This document shows positions 25,531 through 34,962 of a DNA stretch of 64,000 nt, piece by piece. Origin of the DNA: Roseiarcus sp963758335 (GTDB lineage Bacteria > Pseudomonadota > Alphaproteobacteria > Rhizobiales > Beijerinckiaceae); contig CAVWVF010000001.1 in the NCBI GenBank assembly GCA_963758335.1, positions 1,621,530 through 1,685,529 on the forward strand, in the 5' to 3' direction. The notes beneath the pieces were generated by a model that saw nothing but the letters and a program-made list of their open reading frames with translations, did no database searches and was not told where the DNA came from. Numbering within the stretch: the first letter of the stretch is position 1; every line of letters starts with the position of its first letter. Made by a program: the position numbers and the translations under genes.

Positions 25531-26664
25531 TCATGAGGTGTCGATCCTGATCCGGCTCGGCGGTGGCGACCGCGCAGGGCGCGCGCTCTCGAACGTCTCG
25601 ACGATGATCATCCGGCCGCCGCAACACGGGCATCGGCGCGCCGGCGAAGGAGCCTTGGCGCCACAGTCCTCGGCGCCACCGTCCGCCTGAGCGGGCGTGA
25701 CCTGTGGCGTGGCGAGCGCTTGGCGGGCGCGCTCGATGTTGCGCGCACGAACCGTGCCGGCGAACAGGCCGTAGTGGCGGATGCGGTGGAAGCCGTTGGG
25801 CAGCGCGTGCAGGAGAAAGCGACGGATGAACTCGGCGGTGTCGAGCGTCATGGTCTTGAGCCGGTCGCGACCTTGGATCCGATAGTCCTTCCATTTGAAG
25901 GTGACGCCCTTCTCGTCGAGCCGGATCAGACGCGAATTCGAGATCGCGACGCGGTGGGTGTAGCGGGCGAGATAGGCGAGAACTGCTTGTGGTCCGGCGA
26001 AGGGTCTTTTGGCGTAGACGAACCAATCGGAGCAGCGCAATGACGCGAGCTCGGCGTCGAAGGCGCGCTTCTCGGCGAGCGGGGCGAGGTCGCCGAGGAA
26101 GGCGAGTCGGTCGGCTGCGTGCAGGGCTGCGAGGCCGTCGAGGAAGAGCCGGCGGAAGAGACGCGACAGTACGCGCACGGGCAAAAAGAAGCCGGGTTTG
26201 CAGGCGATCCAGCGTCCGCCGTCCGGCGACAGGCCGCCGCCGGGAACGATGACGTGGACATGGGGATGATGGGTCAGCGCCGAGCCCCAGGTGTGCAGCA
26301 CGGCGGTGAGGCCGATGCGGGCGCCCAGATGCTTCGGGTCGGCGGCGATGGTGATGAGGGTCTCGGCGGCGGTCCTGAACAGGAGGTCGTAGACCGCAGC
26401 CTTGTTCTGGAACGCGATCGCGCCGATCGAAGCCGGCAGGGTGAAGACGACGTGATAATAGGGAACCGGCAAAAGCTCCGCCTCGCGGTCTTCGAGCCAT
26501 TGCCGCGCCGCCGCCGCCTGACACTTGGGGCAATGCCGGTTGCGGCAGGAATTGTAGGCGACGCGTTCGTGCGCGCAGTCCTCGCAGCGCTCGACGTGTC
26601 CGCCGAGCGCGGCGGTGCGACAGGTCTCGATCGCCGACATCACCTTCAACTGGGCGAGGCTCAC
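25531..26664 (-). CDS. IS91-family transposase
   Basis: This 377-residue protein, read from GTG 26664, begins (M)SLAQLKVMSAIETCRTAALG. The related frame upstream also reads 'VADVFRAHGAAWRKANAGH', the normal N-terminus of such proteins, so translation may have begun further upstream before the recombinase junction formed. A zinc-ribbon-like stretch 'CEDC...NSCRNRHCPKCQ' is followed by 'HVIVPGGGLSPDG', with the HUH-like 'THHPHVHVIVPGG' block. The later 'LAYLARYTHRVAISNSRL' carries the Tyr region of this family. A second Cys cluster near the C-terminus reads 'CPCCGG'. This copy appears full-length apart from its start. Confidence 0.85.
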   Translation of the reverse strand: MSLAQLKVMSAIETCRTAALGGHVERCEDCAHERVAYNSCRNRHCPKCQAAAARQWLEDREAELLPVPYYHVVFTLPASIGAIAFQNKAAVYDLLFRTAAETLITIAADPKHLGARIGLTAVLHTWGSALTHHPHVHVIVPGGGLSPDGGRWIACKPGFFLPVRVLSRLFRRLFLDGLAALHAADRLAFLGDLAPLAEKRAFDAELASLRCSDWFVYAKRPFAGPQAVLAYLARYTHRVAISNSRLIRLDEKGVTFKWKDYRIQGRDRLKTMTLDTAEFIRRFLLHALPNGFHRIRHYGLFAGTVRARNIERARQALATPQVTPAQADGGAEDCGAKAPSPARRCPCCGGRMIIVETFESARPARSPPPSRIRIDTS

Positions 26665-26984
26665 GTGACCGGCGTTGGCCTTGCGCCACGCCGCCCCATG
26701 GGCGCGAAAGACGTCGGCGACCCCCGGGCTAGCGTCACGGTGAAGAAGAACCGCAACGCAGCGATGGCGGCGTTGATCGACCCCGGGCTGATCTGCTGCT
26801 GCGCCATATGGAGCTGAAAGCGGCGAAGGTCCTCCTTCGTCGCCGTATCCGGCGGTCGGCCGAGGAAGGCCGTGAAGTTCCTCACGTTGCGAACGTAGTC
26901 CCTCTGGGTGTCTTCGCTGAACCGGCGCGCCCTCATGTCGTCGATCATGCGCTGCCGCAGAGGGCTGATGGGCTTGTCAGACAT
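26661..26984 (-). pseudogene. Tyrosine recombinase, N-terminal fragment
   Basis: The fragment starts MSDKPISPLRQRMIDDMRAR after AGGAGCTTTCG. It contains only the N-terminal SAM-like DNA-binding domain ('ALRFFFTVTLAR' is its last recognisable part). Then it runs out of similarity where the transposase coding region begins. The catalytic R-H-R-H-Y domain is missing. The homologous gene at 57714 keeps the catalytic part, so this one lost it by deletion. Confidence 0.8.
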
Positions 26985-27202
26985 CGAAAGCTCCTGTCTC
27001 GCATGGGGTTGAACCCCACGATCTTGAGACAGGGCCGCGCCTTCGTGTTCCTCCTCAGTCCTTCAGTCCAACCAGCCGTCCCTCGCCGCCCCTACCGCGC
27101 GAGCGGTTTCGTTCTCGGGCGGGAAGCGGGAGCTGGTCGAACGGCCGGTTTAGGAGGCGAAGCGCCCCGCAGAGAGTGCGTAGTTCGCCGCATCAGTCCG
27201 GC

Positions 27203-27412
27203 TCAGTCGACGCCAACCATCACTTCCGACGCCTTGATGACCGCATAGGCCTTCTGCCCCTTCGTGAGCTTGAGCTGATCGACCGCTTCGTTGGTGATCG
27301 ACGCCATGATCACCATGCCGCCGCCGATCTCGATCTCCACATGCGCAGTGGTCGCGCCCCTGTGGATGTCCTTGATCGTTCCCGGAAGCTGATTGCGCGC
27401 GCTGATCTTCAT
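27203..27412 (-). CDS. Molybdopterin-binding (Mop/TOBE) protein
   Basis: A single Mop domain of 69 residues starts MKISARNQLPGTIKDIHRGA, preceded by GGGGAGCCCG. The pattern 'ARNQLPGTI...GATTAHVEIEIGGG...ITNEAVDQLKLTKGQKAYAVIKASEVMVG' is that of molbindins, which bind molybdate or tungstate as oligomers. It is divergent from the ModA-like gene with 140 bases between starts, so both probably respond to molybdate through the shared intergenic region. Confidence 0.93.
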   Translation of the reverse strand: MKISARNQLPGTIKDIHRGATTAHVEIEIGGGMVIMASITNEAVDQLKLTKGQKAYAVIKASEVMVGVD

Positions 27413-27552
27413 CGGGCTCCCCGTCGAGCGAGTTTGCGAAAAGGCCGCGTCCGACTAGTATCGCGGAATATAACGGCGGCCGCGCAGACCTTAACCTCGC
27501 ATGAGGCGCATGAGCAAGCGCGTCCGGCATCGTCACCGCGAGGCCGAATGAC

Positions 27553-28311
27553 ATGACGACGATCAAGGCGCTTGCCTGCCTCTTCGCCGCGCTCATGACG
27601 GTCTTTGCCGCCACGCCCGCTGGGGCTGGCCAGACGAACGTGGCGGTGGCCGCCAATTTTACTGAGCCCGCGAAGGAGATTGCGGCGCTTTTCAAGGAGA
27701 AGACGGGCGATGAGGCGATCCTGAGCTTCGGCGCCTCGGGGCCTTTCTTCGCTCAGATCGCGCATGACGCGCCGTTCCAGGTGTTTCTCTCCGCCGATGT
27801 CGAGCGGCCGAAGGCGGCGGTGGACGAGGGCTACGCGGTTCCCGGAACCGAATTCACCTACGCGATCGGCAAGCTCGTGCTATGGAGCAAGGTCGTGGAC
27901 GTGACAAAGGGCGACGAGGCGCTCAGAGCTGGCCGTTTTTCCAAGCTCGCCATCGCCAATCCGGCGGCGGCCCCTTACGGGGCTGCGGCGATCGAGGCCT
28001 TGAAGGCGCTCGGCGTCTATGACGCGCTTCAGCCGAAGATCGTGCAGGGGGAGAGCATCGCCCAGGCCTTCCAGTTCGTCGACACGAAGAATGCTGAGGT
28101 CGGCTTCGTCGCGCTCTCTCAACTGTTCGGGACCGACGCGGGAACGCGCTGGCTCGTGCCACAGAGCCTCTATTCGCCGATCCGGCAGGATGCCGTGCTC
28201 CTGAAAAAGGGCGGTAGCGACGAGGCCTCGAAAGCCTTTCTCGAATTCCTCAAGGGTCCCAAGGCGCGCGCCACAATTGAGAAATTCGGCTATGCGCTCG
28301 ACATGAGGTGA
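27553..28311 (+). CDS. modA: Molybdate ABC transporter substrate-binding protein
   Basis: The protein has 252 residues with a Sec signal peptide (MTTIKALACLFAALMTVFAA...AGAG). The mature protein reads 'NVAVAANFTEPAKEIAALFKEKTG', 'SFGASGPFFAQIAHDAPFQVFLSADVERP' and 'EVGFVALSQLF', matching ModA, with Ser of GASG and the AANF segment expected to bind the oxyanion. The permease (modB) and ATPase (modC) genes do not follow; the next 230 bases are non-coding. It either works with a transporter encoded elsewhere or serves another role. It is divergent from the Mop gene, which supports molybdate function. Confidence 0.92.
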   Translation: MTTIKALACLFAALMTVFAATPAGAGQTNVAVAANFTEPAKEIAALFKEKTGDEAILSFGASGPFFAQIAHDAPFQVFLSADVERPKAAVDEGYAVPGTEFTYAIGKLVLWSKVVDVTKGDEALRAGRFSKLAIANPAAAPYGAAAIEALKALGVYDALQPKIVQGESIAQAFQFVDTKNAEVGFVALSQLFGTDAGTRWLVPQSLYSPIRQDAVLLKKGGSDEASKAFLEFLKGPKARATIEKFGYALDMR

Positions 28312-28543
28312 CGTTCGGACGCTGTCGTGGACATCTGGCAGGCAGTGCTCAAGAGGTTTCCATTGATCGAGGGCCGTCAACGCCGCAACGCGCTCGCCGA
28401 ACGCCGCGTGGTAATCCGCTAATCGCTGGGCGCCGCCACTTGACAGGCTGATAACGCTATATTCTAAGTAATATAACGAAAGCCGCTTCAGATATCATCC
28501 CGGCGTTGAGGGGCGCCGTCCAACGGCGGGGCGGGGCGGAACC

Positions 28544-29467
28544 ATGGCGAACACCAACACTGTCGTTCTCGCGTTGGCGGCTGCCGCGACATTCAGCCTC
28601 GGTGCGCGGGCAGCTGATTTGCCTGCGAACAGCGCCGCCGCGCCGCCCGCCCAGTCGACTTCGGATTGGCTCTCCGATTATTTCGCCAACTGGTTCAATC
28701 GGGTGGACGAGGCCCAGGCGACCCAGCCCCACTGGATCACTCCGCTCGTCACCGTCACGCCCCGGCTCGAAGAGGAGGTGCGCTACGATCAGCTTTGGCA
28801 GACGCTCGGCAACCAGGCGACGATCGACAATTACGACGGCGGCAAGGGCCTCGAGCTCATCCCGACCACGACCAACGAGGTCATTTTCAACGCGCCGCCC
28901 TATGAAGTGCGCGACACTGTCAAGCCGGCCTCGGGCTGGGGCGACTGGCCGTTCATTCTCGTCAAGCAGCGCCTCTTGAGCGCCAACGAGGAGCAGGGCA
29001 ACTACATCCTCACCGCCTTCCTCTCCGCGCAGGCGCCTACCGGCGCCGAGGCTTTCACCAATCACGCCTGGCTCATCACGCCGACGATCGCGGGCGGCAT
29101 GGGCTTCGGAGACTTCGACTTTCAGGCCACCTTCGGCGCTTCCCTCCCCACATCCGACTATTCGACGCTGGGCACGGCCTACGCGACCAACGTCGCATTT
29201 CAATATCACTTCGCCAATTACTTCTGGCCGGAGCTCGAATTCAACGACACCTATTGGTCCGGGGGCGAGCGGAGCGGGAAGAACCAGCTCTTCATGACGC
29301 CGGGCGTCGTGCTCGGCCGCTTCCCGCTCGGCGGCCGCGCCAAGCTGATCGTGGGGGTCGGATATCAAGTGGCGCTAGGCCCGGCGCAGATCCTAAAGCC
29401 GGTCCTCTGAACTGGACCCCATTCGTGGGACCACGAGGGGATCGTCTCCGCGCGAATCGCCTTCTAA
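28544..29467 (+). pseudogene. Outer-membrane beta-barrel-like protein with premature TGA near its end
   Basis: The gene starts MANTNTVVLALAAAATFSLG with a signal peptide cleaved near ARA-ADLP. The body has alternating beta-strand character with many aromatic residues ('ANYFWPELEFNDTYWSGG', 'AKLIVGVGYQVALGPAQ'), similar to putative outer-membrane transporters of the phenol-degradation (MetA-like) type. TGA at 29408-29410 ends the frame after 'ILKPVL'. In the same frame the next codons give TGPHSWDHEGIVSARIAF and then TAA at 29465-29467. A terminal Phe preceded by alternating residues is the assembly signal of outer-membrane proteins, so the TGA removes the last strand. Substrate is unknown. 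Confidence 0.7.
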
Positions 29468-30135
29468 ACCGCCCGCCGGTTTACTCCACGCCGCCGTCCA
29501 CAACAACTTTAACCTCCAGGGTCATCTCGTCTCCCGCGGCACAGTCCGTGTTCTCCGGCAGGAAGTGGCGAGCGGCTACCGCCGCCTGAGGCTGAACCGA
29601 ACTTCTAAAAAGATCTCTCTGGCCGCCGCTTTCAGGTTATCGTGACAATGCCTCTCGGCAAGCAGCGCCGCTCTGGATGACGTGTCATCGCGGCCAACTG
29701 TGCTGTTGATCCGAGCGAGCGTCCGATCTTTGGCGCCTTCCTTCCGTACCGGGACCGGTCAGGAAGGTCGGCAAAGGGTCGATTTGAACTTTTCGCTACG
29801 CCGTCGGGGAACGACCGGTATTTGCGCATTGCCGTCGTCCAATGCGTAGCCTCGCACCGCTGACCCCCATAGCGGGCCGCATCGCTCAAGCGTGCCAAGT
29901 GTGGCTGACTATAGCAATCCACGGTTGCAGCCGGTCAGGCCTCCCGTAAGGCGTCGCAGACTTGGCGCGCAGCGACACATTCTGCTTCCTGGGGAGGGGG
30001 CCGACGCCGCCGAGGCGGCGCGGATTTCCGCTCGGGTGGACGGCCCGCCCGCTGAGCCCAGTTCAAAACCGATCTGCTTTGCGCAATACTGGCGCTGCAA
30101 CGGCTCGCGCGACGGGCGAACCTCCGGAGAACGCG
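29468..30135. other. Non-coding stretch between outer-membrane protein and nat
   Basis: No frame here shows protein-like conservation. The segment 29775-29840 (GGTCGATTTGAACTTTTCGC, then a GCCGTCGGGGAACGACCGG-like stretch) resembles the 5' half of the dispersed repeat family. The remainder shows nothing that I recognise. Confidence 0.5.
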
Positions 30136-30942
30136 ATGGCGAACGCTCTCGATCTGGAAGCGTACTTGGACCGGGTGAATTGGCGCGGACGAACCGCTCG
30201 CGATTACGCGACCCTCGCCGGGCTCCTCGACGCCCACATAGCGCATATTCCATTTGAGAACTTCGATATCTTGCTAGGTCGGCCGGTGCGGCTCGACCTC
30301 GAGGGGCTGCAGTCCAAAATGGTCAAGTCCAGCCGCGGCGGCTATTGTTTCGAGGACGGCGCCCTGTTCGCCGCAGCGCTGGAGCGACTCGGTTTTGAGC
30401 CGGTTCGGCATGCCGCCCGAGTGATCGTGTTCCAGCCGCCCTCCGAGTCGCCACGGACGCACATGTTCCTCACCGTTGGCGTCGACGGCGCGCGCTACGT
30501 GGTCGACCCGGGCTTCGGGCCGTTCGCGTCGCGCTTGCCGGTGCCGCTGGACGGCGCCGGCGTCCCGGCCGAACGTCCAACGCATCGCATAGCCCGTGAC
30601 GGCGATTATTGGGTGATGCACGCCACCCGGGATGGGGCGCAATTCCCGGCATGGGTTTCCACGCTCGAGGTCGAGCATCCGGTCGACTTCGAGATGGCGA
30701 ACCACTTCACCGCGACCCACCCCGGCTCGCGGTTCGTCAATGGGATCATGGCGAGCACGGTTGCGCCGGGAGGTCGGGTCAATGTGATGAACCGCGACGT
30801 CACAGTGATTCACGAGGGGAAAGCCGAGACGTCCGTCTTGCCTGACCGCTCGGCGCTGCGCGCGGTGCTGGCCGAGCATTTCGGCTTCGATCTGCCGGAA
30901 GCGGAGACGATGCGGGTGCCGGACGTGCCGGACTGGGCATGA
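30136..30942 (+). CDS. nat: Arylamine N-acetyltransferase
   Basis: The protein has 268 residues. ATG 30136 is chosen because CCGGAGAACGCG lies just upstream and the product then begins MANALDLEAYLDRVNWRG, the normal NAT start. The catalytic triad is visible: Cys71 in RGGYCFE, His109 in RTHMFLTV and Asp124 in VVDPGFG. NAT transfers acetyl from acetyl-CoA to arylamines and hydrazines in the cytoplasm. The length agrees with bacterial NATs (about 265-285). It is followed 46 bases later by an adenylate cyclase gene on the same strand. Confidence 0.95.
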   Translation: MANALDLEAYLDRVNWRGRTARDYATLAGLLDAHIAHIPFENFDILLGRPVRLDLEGLQSKMVKSSRGGYCFEDGALFAAALERLGFEPVRHAARVIVFQPPSESPRTHMFLTVGVDGARYVVDPGFGPFASRLPVPLDGAGVPAERPTHRIARDGDYWVMHATRDGAQFPAWVSTLEVEHPVDFEMANHFTATHPGSRFVNGIMASTVAPGGRVNVMNRDVTVIHEGKAETSVLPDRSALRAVLAEHFGFDLPEAETMRVPDVPDWA

Positions 30943-30988
30943 CACTGAGGAGCCGCCATCCTCGTCTCGTCTTTCCTTGTGAGGCGCA

Positions 30989-32755
30989 ATGAAGGAAAAA
31001 CGTAAGCTCGCCGCGATTCTGGCCGCCGACGTCGTCGGATTCTCGCGGCTCGCCGGCACGGACGAGGACCGTACGCTGGCGCGCCTTCGGGCTCTGCGCA
31101 GCGATCTGGTCGACCCGACCATCGCGGTCCATGCGGGCCGGGTGGTGAAACGCACGGGCGACGGCGCCCTGGTCGAGTTCCGCAGCGTGGTCGACGCCGT
31201 GCGCTGCGCCGTCGAGGTCCAGAGCGGCATGATCGAGCGCAATGCCGGGGTGCCGCAGGACCGTCGGATCGAGTTCCGTATCGGCGTCCACGTCGGCGAC
31301 GTCGTCGAGGAAGCCGACGGCGATCTGATGGGCGACGGCGTCAACATCGCCGCGCGCCTCGAGGGCGTCGCCGGGCCCGGCGGCATCTGTCTCTCCGAGG
31401 ACGCCTATCGGCAGGTGCGGGCGCGGTTGGACCTCGCGGTCAGCGATCTCGGCCCCGTCAGGCTCAAGAACATCGCCGAGCCCATCCGGGTTTATTCGCT
31501 TAAGGTCGGCGTCCCTGCGGATGCTAAGCCGGCCTCGCCGATCGAGGCCGGCGCGCCGGCGCGCCTCGCGCTCCCCGACAAGCCTTCGATCGCCGTGCTC
31601 GCTTTCCAGAACATGAGCGGCGACCCCGAGCAGGAATATTTCGCCGACGGCATGGTCGAAGACATCATCACCGGGCTGTCGCGGATCAAATGGCTGTTCG
31701 TGATCGCGCGCAATTCGAGTTTCGTCTACAAGGGTCGGGCCGTGGACGTGCGGCAGGTGGGGCGCGAGCTGGGCGTGCGCTACATTCTGGAAGGGGGCGT
31801 GCGCAGGGCGGGCGCCCGATTGCGCGTCACCGCGCAACTCATCGAGGCGGAAAGCGGGTCGCATCTCTGGGCCGACAGGTTCGACGGCGCGATCGACGAC
31901 GTTTTCGACTTGCAGGACCATATCACCGACCAGGTCGTCGGCATCGTCGAGCCGAGCCTGCAGCGGTCAGAGATCGAACGCTCGCGGCGCAAGCGTCCTG
32001 AAAACCTCGACGCCTATGACCTCTATTTGCGCGCGCTGCCCCACGTGATGCAGTTGACGCCTCAAGAGGTCAGGATCGGCGCCAGGTTTCTTGAGGACGC
32101 GCTGAAGCTGGACCCGAATTACGCAGCGGCCCACGCCCTCCTCTCCTGGTGCCACGAGATTTGTTATGGACAGGACGGGTTTGACGAGGCGGAAAAGATC
32201 GCCGGGCTCCGGCACGCTCACGCCGCGATCTCAAGCACGACCGATGACGCCACGGCGCTCGCCATCGCCGCCGTCATGATCGCTCTGGGCAGGGACTATG
32301 AAGCGGCGCTGAGCGCCATCGAGCGCGCCTTGTCGTTCAACGCCTCTTCCGCCGCGGCCCTCTATTTTGGCTCACACATCCACTCCATTCGCGGCAACTG
32401 CGCCAGAGCCAATGACTATGCGAGTCGCGCCTTGCGGCTCAGTCCATTCGACCCTTGGGCGTTCGCAGCCCATGTCGCGTTCGCGATAGCGGCCCTGAAA
32501 GAGGCCCGCTACGATGAGGCCGCCTCACATTTGGCCCGCTCGGCGCAGGCCAATTCGACTTTCACTTCCCCGCGTTTCCTGCAGGCCATGGCGCTGGCGC
32601 TGGCTGGAAGCATGGAGGAGGCGCGGCAAGTCGCCCGCGGGGCGCTGGAGCTGCAACCGGGCTTTCGAACCCGCATGGTGTTTGAAATGGGCCTCTTGCC
32701 GGAGTTTGCTGACAAGTTTGCCGAAGGCGCGCGCCTGCTGGGATTGCCTGAATAG
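30989..32755 (+). CDS. Class III adenylate/guanylate cyclase with TolB-like and TPR regions
   Basis: The protein has 588 residues. Residues 1-170 are a class III cyclase domain: 'LAAILAADVVGFSRLAG' carries the first metal-binding Asp, 'VKRTGDGALVEF' the second, and 'RIGVHVGDVVEEADGDLMGDGVNIAARLE' the rest of the active site. After a linker, residues ~200-330 resemble the FlgO/TolB-like N-terminal domain ('PSIAVLAFQNMSGDPEQEYFADGM'). The C-terminal half is TPR-like helical repeats. This three-part architecture is abundant in Hyphomicrobiales. There is no membrane segment. It likely makes cAMP in response to a protein partner bound by the TPRs. Confidence 0.93.
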   Translation: MKEKRKLAAILAADVVGFSRLAGTDEDRTLARLRALRSDLVDPTIAVHAGRVVKRTGDGALVEFRSVVDAVRCAVEVQSGMIERNAGVPQDRRIEFRIGVHVGDVVEEADGDLMGDGVNIAARLEGVAGPGGICLSEDAYRQVRARLDLAVSDLGPVRLKNIAEPIRVYSLKVGVPADAKPASPIEAGAPARLALPDKPSIAVLAFQNMSGDPEQEYFADGMVEDIITGLSRIKWLFVIARNSSFVYKGRAVDVRQVGRELGVRYILEGGVRRAGARLRVTAQLIEAESGSHLWADRFDGAIDDVFDLQDHITDQVVGIVEPSLQRSEIERSRRKRPENLDAYDLYLRALPHVMQLTPQEVRIGARFLEDALKLDPNYAAAHALLSWCHEICYGQDGFDEAEKIAGLRHAHAAISSTTDDATALAIAAVMIALGRDYEAALSAIERALSFNASSAAALYFGSHIHSIRGNCARANDYASRALRLSPFDPWAFAAHVAFAIAALKEARYDEAASHLARSAQANSTFTSPRFLQAMALALAGSMEEARQVARGALELQPGFRTRMVFEMGLLPEFADKFAEGARLLGLPE

Positions 32756-32861
32756 TTCGGCGAGGCGAATAAGCAGTGCGCAGTGGGGGCGGCGGGCTGT
32801 TGATGCCCAACCCGCAAACGGCGGTAAGGGCAGCTTGCACGAGGGGGGCGTCCGCGCGCCG

Positions 32862-33270
32862 GCCTTCGCCAATTAGCCGGCCTCGCATCGTCAACGAACC
32901 TCTCGACATGTTCGACGGGATGCTGGCGCTCGCCGGCGCCGAAGCCAGCCTCGACCATCCGTTCGACGGCAAAGACATGTGGAGAACCATCGCCGCGACG
33001 GCGCGCCTTCGCCGCATGACGTCATCCTCATCAACGTCGAAGCCTTCCGAGGAGCTGTAGGCAAAGACGACCGGAAGCTGATCAACATCGCGCTTCTGCC
33101 TGGAAAGACCCAGCTCTTCAACCTTGCCGAGGACCCGGGCGGGACGACCGACGTCGGGGCCGAATATCCCGAGATTGTGCGCGATCTGGAGACGCGGTGT
33201 TTTGCAGTAAGGCGGCCCGATGGCTTCCGCGATTGCGCACGAGCGTATTTCGAGGCAGCTCCTAAACTAA
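32862..33270 (+). pseudogene. Arylsulfatase C-terminal remnant
   Basis: Pieces in different frames together resemble the C-terminal half of arylsulfatases. 'MFDGMLALAGAEASLDHPFDGKDMWRTIA' begins near 32908. 'DVILINVEAFRGAVGKDDRKLINIALLPGKTQLFNLAEDPGGTTDV' runs from about 33015 and continues to 'EIVRDLETRCFA'. The N-terminal domain with the formylglycine Cys is absent. This is a dead fragment. Beyond it, to 33458, nothing is recognisable except a partial dispersed-repeat match (ACTGGAGTCGACGTCAAGCG) near 33320. Confidence 0.65.
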
Positions 33271-33458
33271 CCGCGGTGCCAACAATGATAGTTCGATCTG
33301 TCGCCAGGTCCCCGCGAGCAGACGACTGGAGTCGACGTCAAGCGGTCTTTGCAGATCGCGACGGCGGACGTCTCGCGCCGCTAGGCCTCTTTCGCAGCGG
33401 CGCCCCGCCGGTCGCGACGGTTCGCGACCCCGCTCCGCCACATTGACCGGCTTCTTGC

Positions 33459-34469
33459 TCAATCGCCATTGCGGCCTCTTCCAAGCAAGAGGCTAGCGCG
33501 GTTTGGAGTTGGAGAGGGGTCGGGAATCACGGGTGATCGCATTAGGGTTGTGCGATCGCCGAACCAGGCGCGCGGCAGGCGCCCGTCGATGAAGGCGAGG
33601 CCGAGCGCGATCAGCGCGAATCCGGCGAACTGCCACGCCATCAGCCGCTCATGCAGAAAGAGCGCCCCGAGAACGACCGACGTAGCAGGGACGAGCAGGG
33701 TCACGAGGAGCACATTGGTCGCCCCCGCGCCCGCGAGAATGCGGAAATAGACGACGTAGGCGAGCGCGGTGGAAAGCGCGGCGATGGCGAGAACGCAGGC
33801 CGTGGCCGCTCCGCTCGGCGCGGGGAGAGACCAAGGCCGGTCGATGATGAGCGCGAGCGGCGCGAGAAATACGGTCGCGGCCGTCGCCTGGCCGGCCGCG
33901 ACGTCGATCGGCTTCAGGCCGAGCGAACCCATGCGGCGGCCGAAGATCGCCGAGAGGGCGTAGCTCAGCGCGGCGGCGAGCACGGCGAGCCCCGCCCAGA
34001 GGTTCGCGCCGCCGCCGGTCGAAAGATCCGGGCCAAGCAGCCAGGCCACTCCGGCTAACCCCGCGATCGTTCCCGAGAGCTTGAGGCCGCTGAGTTTCTC
34101 CTCCTTGGTGAGGACATGCGCGGCGAGCACGGAGAAGAGCGGCGTCGCCGCATTGAGGATCGAGGCGAGGCCGCTGGGAAGGTGCGTCTGGCCCCAGGCG
34201 ATGAGGGTGAAGGGGAGGGCGTTGTTGCCAAAGCCGAGCACCGCCAGCGCGGCGGCGGCCTTGACGCTGCGGGGCGGCGCAACGCCGATCAGCGGCGCGC
34301 CCGCCCAGAGCAGCGCTGCGGCGAGACCGACGCGAAGGGCCACGAGCGTCAGCGGCAATTCCTTGACCGCGACACCGACGAAGAAGAACGATCCACCCCA
34401 CAGCAGGGAGAGCATGGCCAGCAGTCCCCATTCGCGCGCGGTCATCGCGCGCTGCATCGCAGCCGTCAT
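33459..34469 (-). CDS. EamA-family (DMT superfamily) transporter
   Basis: This 336-residue protein has ten predicted membrane helices in two EamA repeats. The first begins 'EWGLLAMLSLLWGGSFFFVGVAVK' and the second 'WAGLAVLAAALSYALSAIFGRRM'. Typical EamA features are present: 'WGGSFFF' near the start and 'PATSVVLGALFLHERL' in the last repeat. Members export metabolites, amino acids or drugs. The substrate cannot be told. The C-terminus carries a ~35-residue polar tail that may be read into intergenic repeat DNA. It is transcribed alone. Confidence 0.9.
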   Translation of the reverse strand: MTAAMQRAMTAREWGLLAMLSLLWGGSFFFVGVAVKELPLTLVALRVGLAAALLWAGAPLIGVAPPRSVKAAAALAVLGFGNNALPFTLIAWGQTHLPSGLASILNAATPLFSVLAAHVLTKEEKLSGLKLSGTIAGLAGVAWLLGPDLSTGGGANLWAGLAVLAAALSYALSAIFGRRMGSLGLKPIDVAAGQATAATVFLAPLALIIDRPWSLPAPSGAATACVLAIAALSTALAYVVYFRILAGAGATNVLLVTLLVPATSVVLGALFLHERLMAWQFAGFALIALGLAFIDGRLPRAWFGDRTTLMRSPVIPDPSPTPNRASLLLGRGRNGD

Positions 34470-34962
34470 CGTCGCATCTCAGAACAGCTTTGTTCAGTAG
34501 CGGACTACCACCGCGACTCTGCCGGTGTCCGCCCGATCCTTGCGGACAAATTCCATGGGGCCACGCAAGGAGAGCGCGCCATCGCCTCTAGCCTTGGCAG
34601 CGAGCGGTCCAAATCAAATACTTGGCGTCCGACTGATAGGGCTGCTGTGGGGGAGCAGCCGTCGCGATGATTTCGTGGAAATGGGGCTTCTCCGACCACT
34701 GGGCAGGGGCGGCGATCTTGCTCCAATCGCCGCAAGCCGTTGCCGGCGCAATACGACCGGAGTCGACGTGAAGCCGCCATTGCGGATCGCGGCCGTGGAC
34801 GGGACAGTTGGGCGGAAAGCGGGCCTTCCCTCGCGTCGCCTATAGGCCCGGTGTCCGCCGAAGCGGGCGTTCCAATGACCTGTCGAGAGGCGGCGTCAAC
34901 GAAAAGCTGCGCTTTGTTGGACTCGGTCGACCGGCGGCGTGCCGGCGCTGGCGGCCCGCCGT
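34470..34962. other. Non-coding stretch containing a dispersed repeat copy
   Basis: No convincing gene is present. At about 34748-34830 the sequence ATACGACCGGAGTCGACGTG, followed further on by GGACAGTTGGGCGGAAAGCGG, matches the 3' half of the dispersed repeat family. The remainder shows no recognisable feature. Confidence 0.5.

Larger units (their letters stand above)
25531..26984 (-). mobile_element. IS91-type transposition module (tyrosine recombinase fragment plus transposase)
   Basis: A truncated tyrosine recombinase (26661-26984) is followed at once by an IS91-type transposase (25531-26664) on the same strand, overlapping by a few bases. The same order, recombinase then transposase, occurs at 57714-62780. 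No inverted repeats are expected for IS91, and I could not place oriIS or terIS. Confidence 0.7.
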
